A model generated the notes under the pieces. The model was not told the DNA's origin. It did not search any database and saw nothing but the letters and a program-made list of their open reading frames with translations. Both the position numbers and the translations under genes were made by a program. From positions 3,146,001-3,210,000 of the forward strand of contig NZ_CP034179.1 in assembly GCF_003860345.1 (NCBI RefSeq): a stretch of DNA of 64,000 nucleotides, given 5' to 3'. Origin of the DNA: Caenibius tardaugens NBRC 16725. GTDB lineage: Bacteria; Pseudomonadota; Alphaproteobacteria; Sphingomonadales; Sphingomonadaceae. Shown piece by piece: positions 1 to 9,327 of this stretch (positions are counted from its first letter, which is position 1; the number at the start of each line of letters is the position of its first letter).

Positions 1-1
1 G

Positions 2-277
2 CTGGGCGTTCCGGCGCGCTATGTCAGCGGATATCTGATGATGGACGACAGGGTTAATCAGGAAGCGACCCATGCATGGGCCGAAGCCTATGTCGAGGGA
101 CTGGGCTGGGTGGGCTTTGATGTGGCCAATGGCATCAGTCCCGATGCGCGCTATATTCGCGTGGCGACCGGGCGTGATTACAGGGATGCTGCGCCGATTA
201 CGGGAATCAGTTTTGGTGGTGTAGAAGAGGAATTGCACGTGCAACTGGCGGTGGAGCGGCAGTTTACGCAGCAGTAA
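2..277 (+). CDS. Transglutaminase-like protease, C-terminal end (partial)
   Basis: The open frame enters from the left edge and ends at 277, so only about 91 C-terminal residues are present. The pieces LGVPARYVSGYL, ATHAWAEAY and GFDVANG are the typical end of the bacterial transglutaminase-like cysteine peptidase fold: the His of THAW and the Asp of GFD would be two members of the Cys-His-Asp triad, with the Cys lying off the window. The Anbu proteasome-like gene follows about 100 bases downstream on the same strand. This pairing is a known conserved context of Anbu, which supports the call. Its substrate is unknown. Confidence 0.85.
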   Translation: MGVPARYVSGYLMMDDRVNQEATHAWAEAYVEGLGWVGFDVANGISPDARYIRVATGRDYRDAAPITGISFGGVEEELHVQLAVERQFTQQ

Positions 278-375
278 AGCCGGGCCAGCCTGACATAAAC
301 TGGCGTTGATCGGGCGGCGAAGGGTCGCTAGCGCCCGGTTTTCAAATATTATTTGGCAGTGCCAGAGGAATACGC

Positions 376-1152
376 ATGACCTATTGTGTTGGGATGATGC
401 TGGACAAGGGCCTCGTGCTCATGAGCGATACCCGCACCAATTCGGGCGTCGACAACATCTCTGTCTTTCGCAAGATGTTCTACTGGTCGGTGCCGGGTGA
501 CCGCATCATCGCGCTGATGACGGCAGGCAATCTGGCGACCACGCAGGCGGTTATCAGCCAGCTTGAAGAACGGACCAAAACCCCTTCCGAACGGCACAAT
601 TCGCTGCTCGAAGCGCCGACGATGTTTCAGGTGGCGGCTGAAGTAGGGCGGTTGCTGCGCGAAACGATCCAGAATTCACAGAGCGATAACGGGCAAAACG
701 GCGAGGGGCGTTTCACCGCCTCGATCATTCTGTGCGGGCAGATCAATGGCATGGAACCGCGCCTGTTCATGATCTACCCCGAAGGCAATTTCATCGAAGC
801 GACTTCGGACACGCCGTTTTTCCAGATCGGCGAAACCAAGTATGGCCGCCCTATCATCCTGCGCGGTTATGAGCGCGACATGAGCTTTGAGGATGCGGTG
901 AAACTGCTGATGGTGTCGTTCGATTCGACGCTGAAGGCGAACCTTTCGGTGGGCATGCCGCTCGATGTCATGGTGATTGCACGCGATGGTTTCGGCCCGT
1001 TGCATGTACGGCGGGTCCATGCCGAAGATGCGTATTTCCAGTCGATTTCGTCAAACTGGGGTAATGCGTTGAAATCGGCGTTCGATTCGCTGCCCGATTA
1101 CAGTTTCGGTGCGGACAGGGAACCGCCTCCGGCCAATCTGGAACTGTCCTAA
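376..1152 (+). CDS. Anbu-type proteasome-like peptidase
   Basis: A 258-residue protein beginning MTYCVGM, with the proteasome beta-type N-terminal strand (GLVLMSDTRTNSG) and an interior like HslV and 20S beta subunits. It matches the bacterial Anbu (ancestral beta subunit) family. Thr2 would be the N-terminal nucleophile after Met removal. The family forms self-assembled rings or lock-washer oligomers; substrates are not established. It follows a transglutaminase-like gene, which is the classic Anbu neighbourhood (often also with alpha-E and ATP-grasp genes, here off the window). The stop overlaps by 4 bases the stop of the convergent extensin-like gene. Confidence 0.9.
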   Translation: MTYCVGMMLDKGLVLMSDTRTNSGVDNISVFRKMFYWSVPGDRIIALMTAGNLATTQAVISQLEERTKTPSERHNSLLEAPTMFQVAAEVGRLLRETIQNSQSDNGQNGEGRFTASIILCGQINGMEPRLFMIYPEGNFIEATSDTPFFQIGETKYGRPIILRGYERDMSFEDAVKLLMVSFDSTLKANLSVGMPLDVMVIARDGFGPLHVRRVHAEDAYFQSISSNWGNALKSAFDSLPDYSFGADREPPPANLELS

Positions 1153-1808
1153 CGACAGAACGCGCCGTTGCCGATTTCCAGATGGAGATGGTCCCGGTGG
1201 GCCTGGTTGTAATTCGGACCCAACACCGTTCCGAACCGTTTGCAGGCGCTATCCTGCACCACGCGCAGAAACTGGCGTTCTGCGGGTGAGCCGTTATTCC
1301 AGTGTTCGAGCACGCTGATGCGCTGCCCGTTTTCCAGAATGAATGCGGAGACATCGACCGCGTTGGCCGTGGCATGGGCGGAACGGCGTCCGGTGCCTGC
1401 CACATTACGACAGGCATAGCTGCCCATGGTTTCGATGCGCACCAGCCCGCTTCCGAGAATCTGCCGTGCGGCGCGATCGGCGCCGAAACGCGCCCATTGT
1501 GCGAAAGTGCTGGCAACCGGACAGGCCAGCGGACCAAGGTTTGCAACCGCCAACTGATTATAATCACCACGAATATCGGACAATTTTACGGTGTTGAGAT
1601 TGGAACAGCCGCCGCCGAAATACTGATCGGGCAGGGGGGTGAAGCTGGCGTTGGTCTGGCCGAGCTGGGCCAGGCACTGCCGGGCTTCGGGGCGAGGGGT
1701 GATCACCGTGGCCGATTGTTTCGTGCCACGGGATTTGGAAACCTGCGGGCTGTCTATGCACGCCCCCAGCATGGCCATCAGCGGTAGCAATAGAAATATG
1801 CGCCTCAT
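1149..1808 (-). CDS. Extensin-like C-terminal domain lipoprotein
   Basis: I start this at 1808 (MRRIFLLLPLMAML), giving 219 residues, because this puts a lipoprotein signal at the N-terminus with lipobox LGAC. A longer frame upstream has no signal peptide. The body carries the extensin-like C-terminal domain common in Alphaproteobacteria, with SAHATANAVDVSAF and a final HRDHLHLEIG. The spaced His and Asp residues resemble zinc-binding sites of LAS-type (D-Ala-D-Ala carboxypeptidase/VanY-like) peptidases, so a cell-wall role in the periplasm is likely but inferred. It is transcribed away from serC and convergent with Anbu. Confidence 0.8.
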   Translation of the reverse strand: MRRIFLLLPLMAMLGACIDSPQVSKSRGTKQSATVITPRPEARQCLAQLGQTNASFTPLPDQYFGGGCSNLNTVKLSDIRGDYNQLAVANLGPLACPVASTFAQWARFGADRAARQILGSGLVRIETMGSYACRNVAGTGRRSAHATANAVDVSAFILENGQRISVLEHWNNGSPAERQFLRVVQDSACKRFGTVLGPNYNQAHRDHLHLEIGNGAFCR

Positions 1809-1897
1809 GCACCGGAATCTGTCAGCAATATGGTTACTTATCAATTCATAAGGCTGATTGGTCGGTCGTTTTCCGCTGAAGTGTTGCCAAGCTGCGC

Positions 1898-1925
1898 TTG
1901 ACTTGGCGCTGGGCAACTCTATTTG
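1898..1925 (+). promoter_or_regulatory. Candidate serC promoter
   Basis: TTGACT (1898-1903) and TATTTG (1920-1925) are separated by 16 bases, a plausible sigma-70 type -35/-10 pair. Transcription would start near 1932, just before the hairpins of the serC leader. The -10 is weak, so this is only a candidate. Confidence 0.35.
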
Positions 1926-1931
1926 CCGCTG

Positions 1932-1982
1932 CGGGCCACGCGGTCCCAACGCCGCGCGAGCTCTCTGTAAGGAGAGTCATTT
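1932..1982 (+). ncRNA. Structured serC 5' leader (serC RNA motif candidate)
   Basis: Two hairpins precede serC. The first is GGGCC (1933-1937) / GGTCC (1942-1946) with an ACGC loop. The second is CTCTC (1961-1965) / GAGAG (1972-1976), whose 3' arm contains the Shine-Dalgarno GGAGAG used by the ATG at 1983, so folding would hide the ribosome site. A serC RNA motif is known upstream of serC in Alphaproteobacteria. The position and the paired SD agree with it, but I matched it by structure and context, not by covariance model. Confidence 0.5.
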
Positions 1983-3110
1983 ATGACTGAGAATACCAAG
2001 CCGCAGACCGTTCCTGCGCGTCCTTTCTTTTCTTCGGGTCCCTGCGCCAAGCCGCCGGGCTATTCTCTCGACAAACTCGCTACCGAATCGCTGGGGCGCT
2101 CGCACCGCGCGAAGATCGGCAAGAACCGTCTGGGTTATTGCATCGATCTCATGCGCGAGATGCTGCAGCTGCCCGATACGCATCGGATCGGCATTGTGCC
2201 GGGTTCCGACACGGGCGCATTCGAAATGGCGATGTGGACGATGCTGGGCGCCCGCCCGGTCACGACGCTGGCCTGGGAAAGCTTCGGTGAAGGTTGGGTC
2301 ACCGATGTTGCCAAGCAGCTGAACCTCGATCCCACGATCATCCGCGCCGACTATGGCCATCTGCCCGATCTGGCGCAGGTCGACTGGTCGAACGACGTGC
2401 TGTTCACCTGGAACGGCACCACTTCGGGCGTGCGCGTGCCGAATGGCGACTGGATCCCGGCTGACCGCGAAGGTCTGTCCTTCGCCGACGCCACCAGCGC
2501 GGTCTTCGCTTACGATATTCCGTGGGACAAGATCGATGTTGCCACGTTCTCCTGGCAGAAGGTGCTGGGCGGCGAAGGCGCGCATGGCGTGCTGATCCTC
2601 GGCCCCCGCGCTGTGGAACGCCTTGAAAACCACACGCCGGCCTGGCCGCTGCCGAAGGTTTTCCGCCTCATGTCCAAGGGCAAGCTGGCCGAAGGCGTGT
2701 TCAAGGGCGAAACCATCAACACCCCGTCCATGCTGGCTGTCGAAGACGCAATCTTCGCGCTGGAATGGGCCAAGGGTCTGGGTGGCCTTGAAGGGCTGAA
2801 GGCCCGTGCATCGGCCAATGCTGCTGCGCTCAATGCCATTGTCGAAAGCCGCGACTGGCTCGGCCATCTTTGTGCCGACGAAGCCAACCGTTCCAAGACC
2901 AGCGTCTGCCTCACGGTGGAAGGCGCCGATGCCGACTTCATCAAGAAGTTTGCCGGTCTGCTGGAAGCGGAAGGCGCAGCCTATGACATCGCCGGTTACC
3001 GCGATGCCCCGGCTGGCCTGCGCATCTGGTGTGGTGCGACGGTTGAAACGGCGGACATCGAGGCGCTCGGCCCCTGGCTCGACTGGGCGTACGCTTCTCT
3101 GAAAGCCTGA
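1983..3110 (+). CDS. serC: Phosphoserine aminotransferase
   Basis: A 375-residue class V aminotransferase of the alphaproteobacterial SerC type. It converts 3-phosphohydroxypyruvate plus glutamate to phosphoserine plus 2-oxoglutarate, the second step of serine synthesis. The N-terminus FFSSGPCAKPPGY, the phosphate-binding SDTGAFE region and the PLP lysine in FSWQKVLGGEGAHG (Lys193) are visible. The start at 1983 has a strong SD (GGAGAG) seven bases away. serA follows after a terminator, so the two pathway genes are adjacent but can be transcribed separately. Confidence 0.95.
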   Translation: MTENTKPQTVPARPFFSSGPCAKPPGYSLDKLATESLGRSHRAKIGKNRLGYCIDLMREMLQLPDTHRIGIVPGSDTGAFEMAMWTMLGARPVTTLAWESFGEGWVTDVAKQLNLDPTIIRADYGHLPDLAQVDWSNDVLFTWNGTTSGVRVPNGDWIPADREGLSFADATSAVFAYDIPWDKIDVATFSWQKVLGGEGAHGVLILGPRAVERLENHTPAWPLPKVFRLMSKGKLAEGVFKGETINTPSMLAVEDAIFALEWAKGLGGLEGLKARASANAAALNAIVESRDWLGHLCADEANRSKTSVCLTVEGADADFIKKFAGLLEAEGAAYDIAGYRDAPAGLRIWCGATVETADIEALGPWLDWAYASLKA

Positions 3111-3118
3111 GACATTCC

Positions 3119-3155
3119 GGCACCCTGATCCCGTTTGATCGGGGTGCCGTTTTCC
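3119..3155 (+). terminator. Intrinsic terminator after serC
   Basis: GGCACCCTGATC (3119-3130) pairs with GATCGGGGTGCC (3137-3148), with one wobble pair and loop CCGTTT, and is followed by GTTTTCC. It lies 8 bases after the serC stop and separates serC from serA. Confidence 0.85.
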
Positions 3156-3226
3156 TCTGCCTGCGCAATGCGGGCGCGATGGATGCTGACACAGTGACAG
3201 CACGCAATTCCAAGATTGGAACTTAC

Positions 3227-4810
3227 ATGACCAAGCCCAAAGTCCTTATTTCGGATAAAATGGATCCGCAGGCCGCGCAGATTTTTGCAGAGCGCGGTTG
3301 CGATGTTGATGTCATCACCGGCAAGACACCGGAAGAGCTCAAGGCCATTATCGGCCAGTATGATGGTCTGGCGATCCGTTCGTCGACCCGGGTCACCGCA
3401 GACATCCTTGAGGCGGCTACCAACCTGAAGGTTATCGGCCGCGCTGGTATCGGTGTCGACAACGTCGATATCCCCGAGGCTTCGGCCAAGGGTATCGTGG
3501 TGATGAACACCCCGTTCGGCAACTCGATCACCACTGCTGAACACGCGATTGCGCTGATGTTCGCGCTTGCCCGCCAGCTGCCCGAAGCCGACGCTTCGAC
3601 CCAGGCCGGCAAGTGGGAAAAGAACCGCTTCATGGGCGTGGAACTGACCAGCAAGACGCTGGGCCTGATCGGTGCTGGCAATATCGGTTCGATCGTAGCG
3701 GATCGTGCGCTGGGCCTGCGGATGAAGGTCGTGGCCTTCGATCCGTTCCTTTCGCCGGAACGCGCGCTGGAACTGGGCATCGAAAAGGTCGATCTGGATG
3801 AATTGCTGGCCCGCGCCGATTTCATCACGCTGCACACACCGCTGACCGATCAGACGCGCAACATCCTGTCGAAGGAAAACATCGCCAAGACGAAGAAGGG
3901 CGTGCGTATCATCAACTGCGCGCGTGGCGGTCTGGTGGATGAAGCCGCACTGAAGGAAGCGCTGGATTCTGGCCATGTGGCCGGTGCCGCGCTGGACGTG
4001 TTCGTGACCGAACCGGCCAAGGAAAGCCCGCTGTTCGGTACGCCGAACTTTGTCAGCACGCCGCACCTTGGCGCATCGACCAGCGAAGCGCAGGTCAATG
4101 TCGCGCTGCAAGTCGCGGAACAGATGAGCGACTTCCTGCTGACTGGCGGTGTCACCAACGCGCTGAACATGCCCTCGCTCTCGGCGGAAGAAGCGCCCAA
4201 GCTGAAGCCCTACATGGCGCTTGCGGAAAAGCTTGGCTCGCTGGTCGGGCAGCTGACCACCGGTTCGCTGGCGCGGATTTCGGTGCATACCGAAGGCGCC
4301 GCCACGGAACTGAACGCCAAGCCGATCGTGGCCGCTGTTCTGGCAGGCTTCCTGCGGGTGCAGTCGGACAGCGTGAACATGGTCAATGCGCCGTTTCTTG
4401 CCAAGGAACGCGGCATGGAAGTGCGTGAGGTCAAGACCGAGCGTGAAGGCGATTACCACACGCTGATCCGCGTTTCGGTCAAGACCGAGGCGGGGGAACG
4501 TTCGGTTGCTGGCACGCTGTTCAGCAATTCCGAACCGCGTCTGGTCGAACTGTTCGGCATCAAGGTCGAAGCCGAACTGGCTGGCCACATGATGTACATC
4601 GTCAACGAAGACGCGCCGGGCTTCATCGGCCGCATCGGTACGCTGCTGGGTGAAAGCGCGATCAACATCGGCACGTTCAACCTGGGCCGCCGCGAAGCGG
4701 GTGGCGAAGCGGTGTTGCTGCTTTCGGTGGACAGCCCCGTTCCGGCCTCGGTGCTGGAACAGGCCCGTGCCCTGCCGGGCGTGAAACGCGCCATGGCGCT
4801 GACCTTCTGA
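3227..4810 (+). CDS. serA: D-3-phosphoglycerate dehydrogenase
   Basis: A 527-residue long-form SerA, which oxidises 3-phosphoglycerate to 3-phosphohydroxypyruvate with NAD+, the committed step of serine synthesis. Visible in order: substrate domain (about 1-95), NAD-binding GLIGAGNIGS (about residue 146), NCARGGLVDE with the catalytic Arg region (about 231), the STPHLGAST histidine (about 279), an intervening ASB-like domain, and a C-terminal ACT domain (from about 455, MYIVNEDAPGFIG). I use the ATG at 3227 (MTKPKVLIS) rather than 3179, because family members start there. It is probably allosterically controlled by serine through the ACT domain, as in the family. Confidence 0.96.
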   Translation: MTKPKVLISDKMDPQAAQIFAERGCDVDVITGKTPEELKAIIGQYDGLAIRSSTRVTADILEAATNLKVIGRAGIGVDNVDIPEASAKGIVVMNTPFGNSITTAEHAIALMFALARQLPEADASTQAGKWEKNRFMGVELTSKTLGLIGAGNIGSIVADRALGLRMKVVAFDPFLSPERALELGIEKVDLDELLARADFITLHTPLTDQTRNILSKENIAKTKKGVRIINCARGGLVDEAALKEALDSGHVAGAALDVFVTEPAKESPLFGTPNFVSTPHLGASTSEAQVNVALQVAEQMSDFLLTGGVTNALNMPSLSAEEAPKLKPYMALAEKLGSLVGQLTTGSLARISVHTEGAATELNAKPIVAAVLAGFLRVQSDSVNMVNAPFLAKERGMEVREVKTEREGDYHTLIRVSVKTEAGERSVAGTLFSNSEPRLVELFGIKVEAELAGHMMYIVNEDAPGFIGRIGTLLGESAINIGTFNLGRREAGGEAVLLLSVDSPVPASVLEQARALPGVKRAMALTF

Positions 4811-4822
4811 TCCAACCATCAC

Positions 4823-4870
4823 GCCCCCGTTCGCCCCGGTTTTCCGGTGGCGGGCGGGGGCTTTTGTTTT
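4823..4870 (+). terminator. Intrinsic terminator after serA
   Basis: GCCCCCG (4823-4829) pairs with CGGGGGC (4855-4861); an inner CCGG/CCGG stem closes a TTTT loop, and TTTTGTTTT follows. It sits directly after the serA stop. Confidence 0.8.
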
Positions 4871-4915
4871 CGGGGTTCGACAGCGCGATCCCGAACGGCT
4901 AGTGGGCGTGGCACT

Positions 4916-6028
4916 ATGACTGACCCGACGCGTGATCTGCTGCCCGAAGGGCTGGAGGACCGGCTTCCGCGTGAAGCTGCCGCCGTGACCCGTATCAGCC
5001 GTGCCGCCATCGATGTGATGGACAGCCACGGCTATGACCGGGTGCGCCCGCCGCTGATCGAATTCGAAAAATCCATGGCCGGACGGATGGATGGGGTGCA
5101 GCCGCGCCGCATGTTCCGGTTTGTCGATCCGTCGAGCCTGCGTACGCTGGCGCTGCGGTCGGATATCACGGTGCAGGTCGGGCGAATTGCCGCCACCAGC
5201 CTCGCCCGGGCACCGCGCCCGTTGCGCCTGTGTTATGGCGGGCAGGTTGTCACGATCAAGGGCGATGGTCTCGATCCCACGCGCGAACGCCTGCAACTGG
5301 GCGCCGAACTGATCGGCAGCGATGCGGTGGAAGCGGTCAGCGAGATCGTTCTGCTGGCGATTGAGGCTTTGACCGCGGCTGGCGCTCGGGGAATTTCGAT
5401 CGATTTCACTTTGCCCAATCTGGTCGATGCCCTGGCGGCGGGGCCGTTCCCGCTCGCGGGCGATGCGATCGAGGCGGTTCGCCGCGAACTCGATGCCAAG
5501 GATGCGGGATCGCTGCGCGAGATCGGCGGGGAAGCGTATCTCCCGCTGCTCTACGCCACCGGGCCGTTTGATCGCGCGATTGCGCAACTGGCCGCGATCG
5601 ATGCGGGCGGTGCGCTGGCCAGCCGGATCGACGGGTTGAAGGCCGTGGCCGCGCGCGTGGGCGACAAGGCCCGGATTACGCTCGATCCCACCGAGCGCCA
5701 CGGCTTTGAATACCAGAGCTGGTTCGGCTTCACGCTCTATGCCGAAGGCGTACGCGGGGTTCTGGGACGTGGGGGTACCTATCGCATCCACGGGCTGGAC
5801 GAACCGGCAACCGGCTTCTCGCTCTATACCGATGAACTGGTGAAGGCCGATCAGGGTGCGGAACATGCGCGTGACGTGCTGTTTCTGCCGCTTGGCCATG
5901 ATGGCGAAGCCGCCGCGCGCCTGCGGGCGATCGGCTGGCGGACAATCGCCGCGCTTTCCAAGGCGGATGAAGCGAAGGTGTTGGGTTGCACGCATGTGCT
6001 TGACGGGAAGGAGCCGCAGCCGCTCTGA
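4916..6028 (+). CDS. hisZ: ATP phosphoribosyltransferase regulatory subunit
   Basis: A 370-residue HisZ-type protein with the class II aminoacyl-tRNA-synthetase-like fold of HisS: MFRFVDPSSLRTLALRSDIT (motif 2 region) and GRGGTYRIHG near the C-terminus. HisZ has no tRNA-charging activity. It joins the short HisG to form the active, feedback-regulated first enzyme of histidine synthesis; the partner hisG is not in this window. The start at 4916 (MTDPTRDLLPEG) is chosen because the longer frame from 4847 runs through the serA terminator. A HisS paralogue is the main alternative, but the tRNA-binding C-terminal domain is absent and purA follows, which is a common hisZ context. Confidence 0.88.
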   Translation: MTDPTRDLLPEGLEDRLPREAAAVTRISRAAIDVMDSHGYDRVRPPLIEFEKSMAGRMDGVQPRRMFRFVDPSSLRTLALRSDITVQVGRIAATSLARAPRPLRLCYGGQVVTIKGDGLDPTRERLQLGAELIGSDAVEAVSEIVLLAIEALTAAGARGISIDFTLPNLVDALAAGPFPLAGDAIEAVRRELDAKDAGSLREIGGEAYLPLLYATGPFDRAIAQLAAIDAGGALASRIDGLKAVAARVGDKARITLDPTERHGFEYQSWFGFTLYAEGVRGVLGRGGTYRIHGLDEPATGFSLYTDELVKADQGAEHARDVLFLPLGHDGEAAARLRAIGWRTIAALSKADEAKVLGCTHVLDGKEPQPL

Positions 6029-6183
6029 CGGCAAGGGGGCAAATTCTCGCCCCTATGCCTTGACTCGCTCCCGTTGCAGACGGTAACGCGCGCCCGTTAT
6101 TCGGGCCTTGCAACGGGTCCATTATCAGCTTCCCACACGCCGAGTCCTGTCGAAGGGCGTGTCGGAACCACCTGGCAGGGTGA

Positions 6184-7485
<1,302 letters not shown>

Positions 7486-7491
7486 GCCTGA

Positions 7492-7518
7492 CGCCGGAAA
7501 GGCTTAGCCTTTCCGGCG
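7492..7518 (+). promoter_or_regulatory. Perfect 12-bp hairpin ending at a start codon
   Basis: CGCCGGAAAGGC (7492-7503) and GCCTTTCCGGCG (7507-7518) are exact reverse complements around a TTA loop. The last base of the stem is immediately before the ATG of the L,D-transpeptidase gene. There is no T-run, so it is not a normal terminator. It replaces the usual ribosome-binding region, which suggests that translation starts by coupling to purA, from a leaderless message, or after the hairpin opens. Confidence 0.7.
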
Positions 7519-8025
7519 ATGAAACCGCGTGCTCTGCTCGTTCTGCTGTTGCCGGTGCTGACTGCCGGGGCGCAGGCGCAAGATTCCCTTTCGTTGCCGC
7601 CGCTGACGCAGGCGGTGGACTATGTGCAGGTCAGCAAGTCGGGACGCACGCTCACGCTCTATCGCAAGGGCCAGGCCCTGCGGACATATAGCGGCATCCA
7701 ACTGGGTGATGCACCCGTGGGGCACAAGCGCTTTCAGGGGGACGAACGAACCCCCGAAGGCCGCTATCGCATCGATTATCGCAATCCGCAGAGCCGCTAT
7801 CACCTCTCGCTCCACATATCCTACCCCAATGCGCAGGATCGCGCCTATGCGCGGGGCAGGGGGCGTTCGCCCGGCGGCGACATCTTCATTCATGGACAAC
7901 CCAACGGTTTTCCCATGCGCCCGATCGGCGATTGGACCGATGGGTGCATTGCCTTGTCCAATGAAGAGATGGAAGAAATGTGGAATGTCGTACCCGATGG
8001 TACAGTTATCGATATTCATCCATGA
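7519..8025 (+). CDS. L,D-transpeptidase family protein (YkuD domain)
   Basis: 168 residues with an N-terminal Sec signal (LLVLLLPVLTAGAQAQ) followed by a YkuD/ErfK domain: VQVSKSGRTLTLYRKGQ, the His motif FIHGQPNG and the nucleophile motif DWTDGCIALSN with Cys143. The family cross-links peptidoglycan or attaches lipoproteins in the periplasm through a cysteine acyl-enzyme. The signal peptide supports the start at 7519 even though the 27 bases before it form a perfect hairpin instead of an SD. The exact reaction (3-3 cross-linking or another) cannot be read from the sequence. Confidence 0.88.
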   Translation: MKPRALLVLLLPVLTAGAQAQDSLSLPPLTQAVDYVQVSKSGRTLTLYRKGQALRTYSGIQLGDAPVGHKRFQGDERTPEGRYRIDYRNPQSRYHLSLHISYPNAQDRAYARGRGRSPGGDIFIHGQPNGFPMRPIGDWTDGCIALSNEEMEEMWNVVPDGTVIDIHP

Positions 8026-8084
8026 AGCGATGGACTTGACCTGATCCCTTTTTGTTCACATCATGTTCGCGAATCGGGGGGAAT

Positions 8085-9083
8085 ATGACGCAAGCGAACT
8101 TCATGTATGATGCGGTGAACGACCGGGCTGGCTTGCCTCTTACCGTGGCGATTTTTGCGGACCGGCCGCATGTTCGTGCGGAAATGCGCGACGATGCGGA
8201 AGCCGCCGGTTTTCTGCTTTCCACTTCGGGCGACGTGGCGGCGCTGCTCGCAGGGGACGATATACGCGTTCTTGGCGATATCGTTCTGCTGGATTGTCCT
8301 GTGCTCGATGCTGCCAGCATGGCGGCGTTGTGCCGGCTCGATCTTCGCGCCGCACGGGCTGGGGCGCATCTGGTGGTTTCGACCTCAGTCGATGCGTTGG
8401 ATGACGTGTTTGCCTGTCTCGATCAATCGAACCCGCAAATCCTTGTCGATCCCGATCGGGCGGAACGGGTGATCGCGCTCGGGCGCGTGTTGGCGCAGAT
8501 GCCCGGCCAGCGCATGCGCGAACTGTCGCAGGAAGACCGGCTGCTGCTGTTGCGGCTGACGGAACAGGTCAGCCAGCTTGCCGCCCGGCTCGGGACGCCC
8601 GATCAGCGTGACCATCCGGTGCGCGAATCCGGCCTGTGGCAGGTGGAAGCCCCGCGCAAGGGTTTTCGCGGCGCGGACGGCGGCCAGAATGATGGGCGTA
8701 ATGACGGGCGGCTTCGCCCCGGCGGAACCCCGGCGCTGCCTGATCCGCAGCGTATCCGGCAGGTTATCCGCAATCGCCAGCTGCGTACGCGTTTCTTCGA
8801 TGCTGCGCTGTTTGCTGATCCCGCCTGGGATATCCTGCTCGATCTCAGTGCCGCGCGTGGGGAAGGGCGGCAGGTTTCGGTCACTTCGCTGTGCATCGCC
8901 TCGGGTGTTCCGGCAACCACGGCTTTGCGCTGGATTGCGCAGATGTCTGAGGTCGGGCTTCTGGAAAGGGTGGCGGACGAACAGGATGGCAGGCGCGCCT
9001 TTATCGGACTGTCGCAGGCTGCTGCCGATGGCATGGCGCGGTATTTTGCGGAATTGGATACAGGCGCCGGGCAAGCGGCCTGA
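8085..9083 (+). CDS. Winged-helix (MarR-like) regulator with receiver-like N-terminus
   Basis: 332 residues, with start 8085 chosen because GGGGGAAT precedes the ATG. The N-terminal about 130 residues (VAIFADRPHVRAEM, ADIVLLDCP-type strands) look like a degenerate receiver/Rossmann domain without an obvious phosphorylation site. A central linker (about 180-220) is Gly/Asn rich. The C-terminal domain (about 245-325) contains SLCIASGVPATTALRWIAQM and GLLERVADEQDGRRAFIGL, a winged-helix DNA-binding pattern like MarR. The target genes are unknown. Confidence 0.72.
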   Translation: MTQANFMYDAVNDRAGLPLTVAIFADRPHVRAEMRDDAEAAGFLLSTSGDVAALLAGDDIRVLGDIVLLDCPVLDAASMAALCRLDLRAARAGAHLVVSTSVDALDDVFACLDQSNPQILVDPDRAERVIALGRVLAQMPGQRMRELSQEDRLLLLRLTEQVSQLAARLGTPDQRDHPVRESGLWQVEAPRKGFRGADGGQNDGRNDGRLRPGGTPALPDPQRIRQVIRNRQLRTRFFDAALFADPAWDILLDLSAARGEGRQVSVTSLCIASGVPATTALRWIAQMSEVGLLERVADEQDGRRAFIGLSQAAADGMARYFAELDTGAGQAA

Positions 9084-9194
9084 TCGCCCGGCCCGTTTGC
9101 CCGGTGGTGGGTTTATGCGGGAACTTTCTCAAGCCGGATTGACCCGCCCGGCAAAGCGTCTATTAGCGCCTGCGTCCGGAGAGATTCCGGCATG

Positions 9195-9270
9195 GGGCGG
9201 TTAGCTCAGTTGGTAGAGCATCTCGTTTACACCGAGAGGGTCAGCGGTTCGAGCCCGTTACCGCCCACCA
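9195..9270 (+). tRNA. tRNA-Val (anticodon UAC)
   Basis: A 76-base cloverleaf: acceptor GGGCGGT / ACCGCCC, D-arm with AGCTCAGTTGGTAGAGC, anticodon stem CTCG/CGAG around loop TTTACAC (anticodon TAC), T-arm with GGTTCGAGCC, and encoded CCA at 9268-9270. An integrase gene ends 58 bases downstream and points toward it, so the 3' end of this tRNA is the likely attachment site of the prophage remnant. Confidence 0.97.
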
Positions 9271-9327
9271 AGGTTTTCTGCGGGTTTCCATAAAATCCGC
9301 CTTTCTCCCAAAATGTACCAATGTACA

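Noticed and set aside
2996-6034. A 1012-codon open frame on the minus strand opposite serA and hisZ
   Set aside because: It is the mirror of well-supported plus-strand genes in GC-rich DNA; composition is Arg/His/Gln rich with no domain, and it crosses two terminators.
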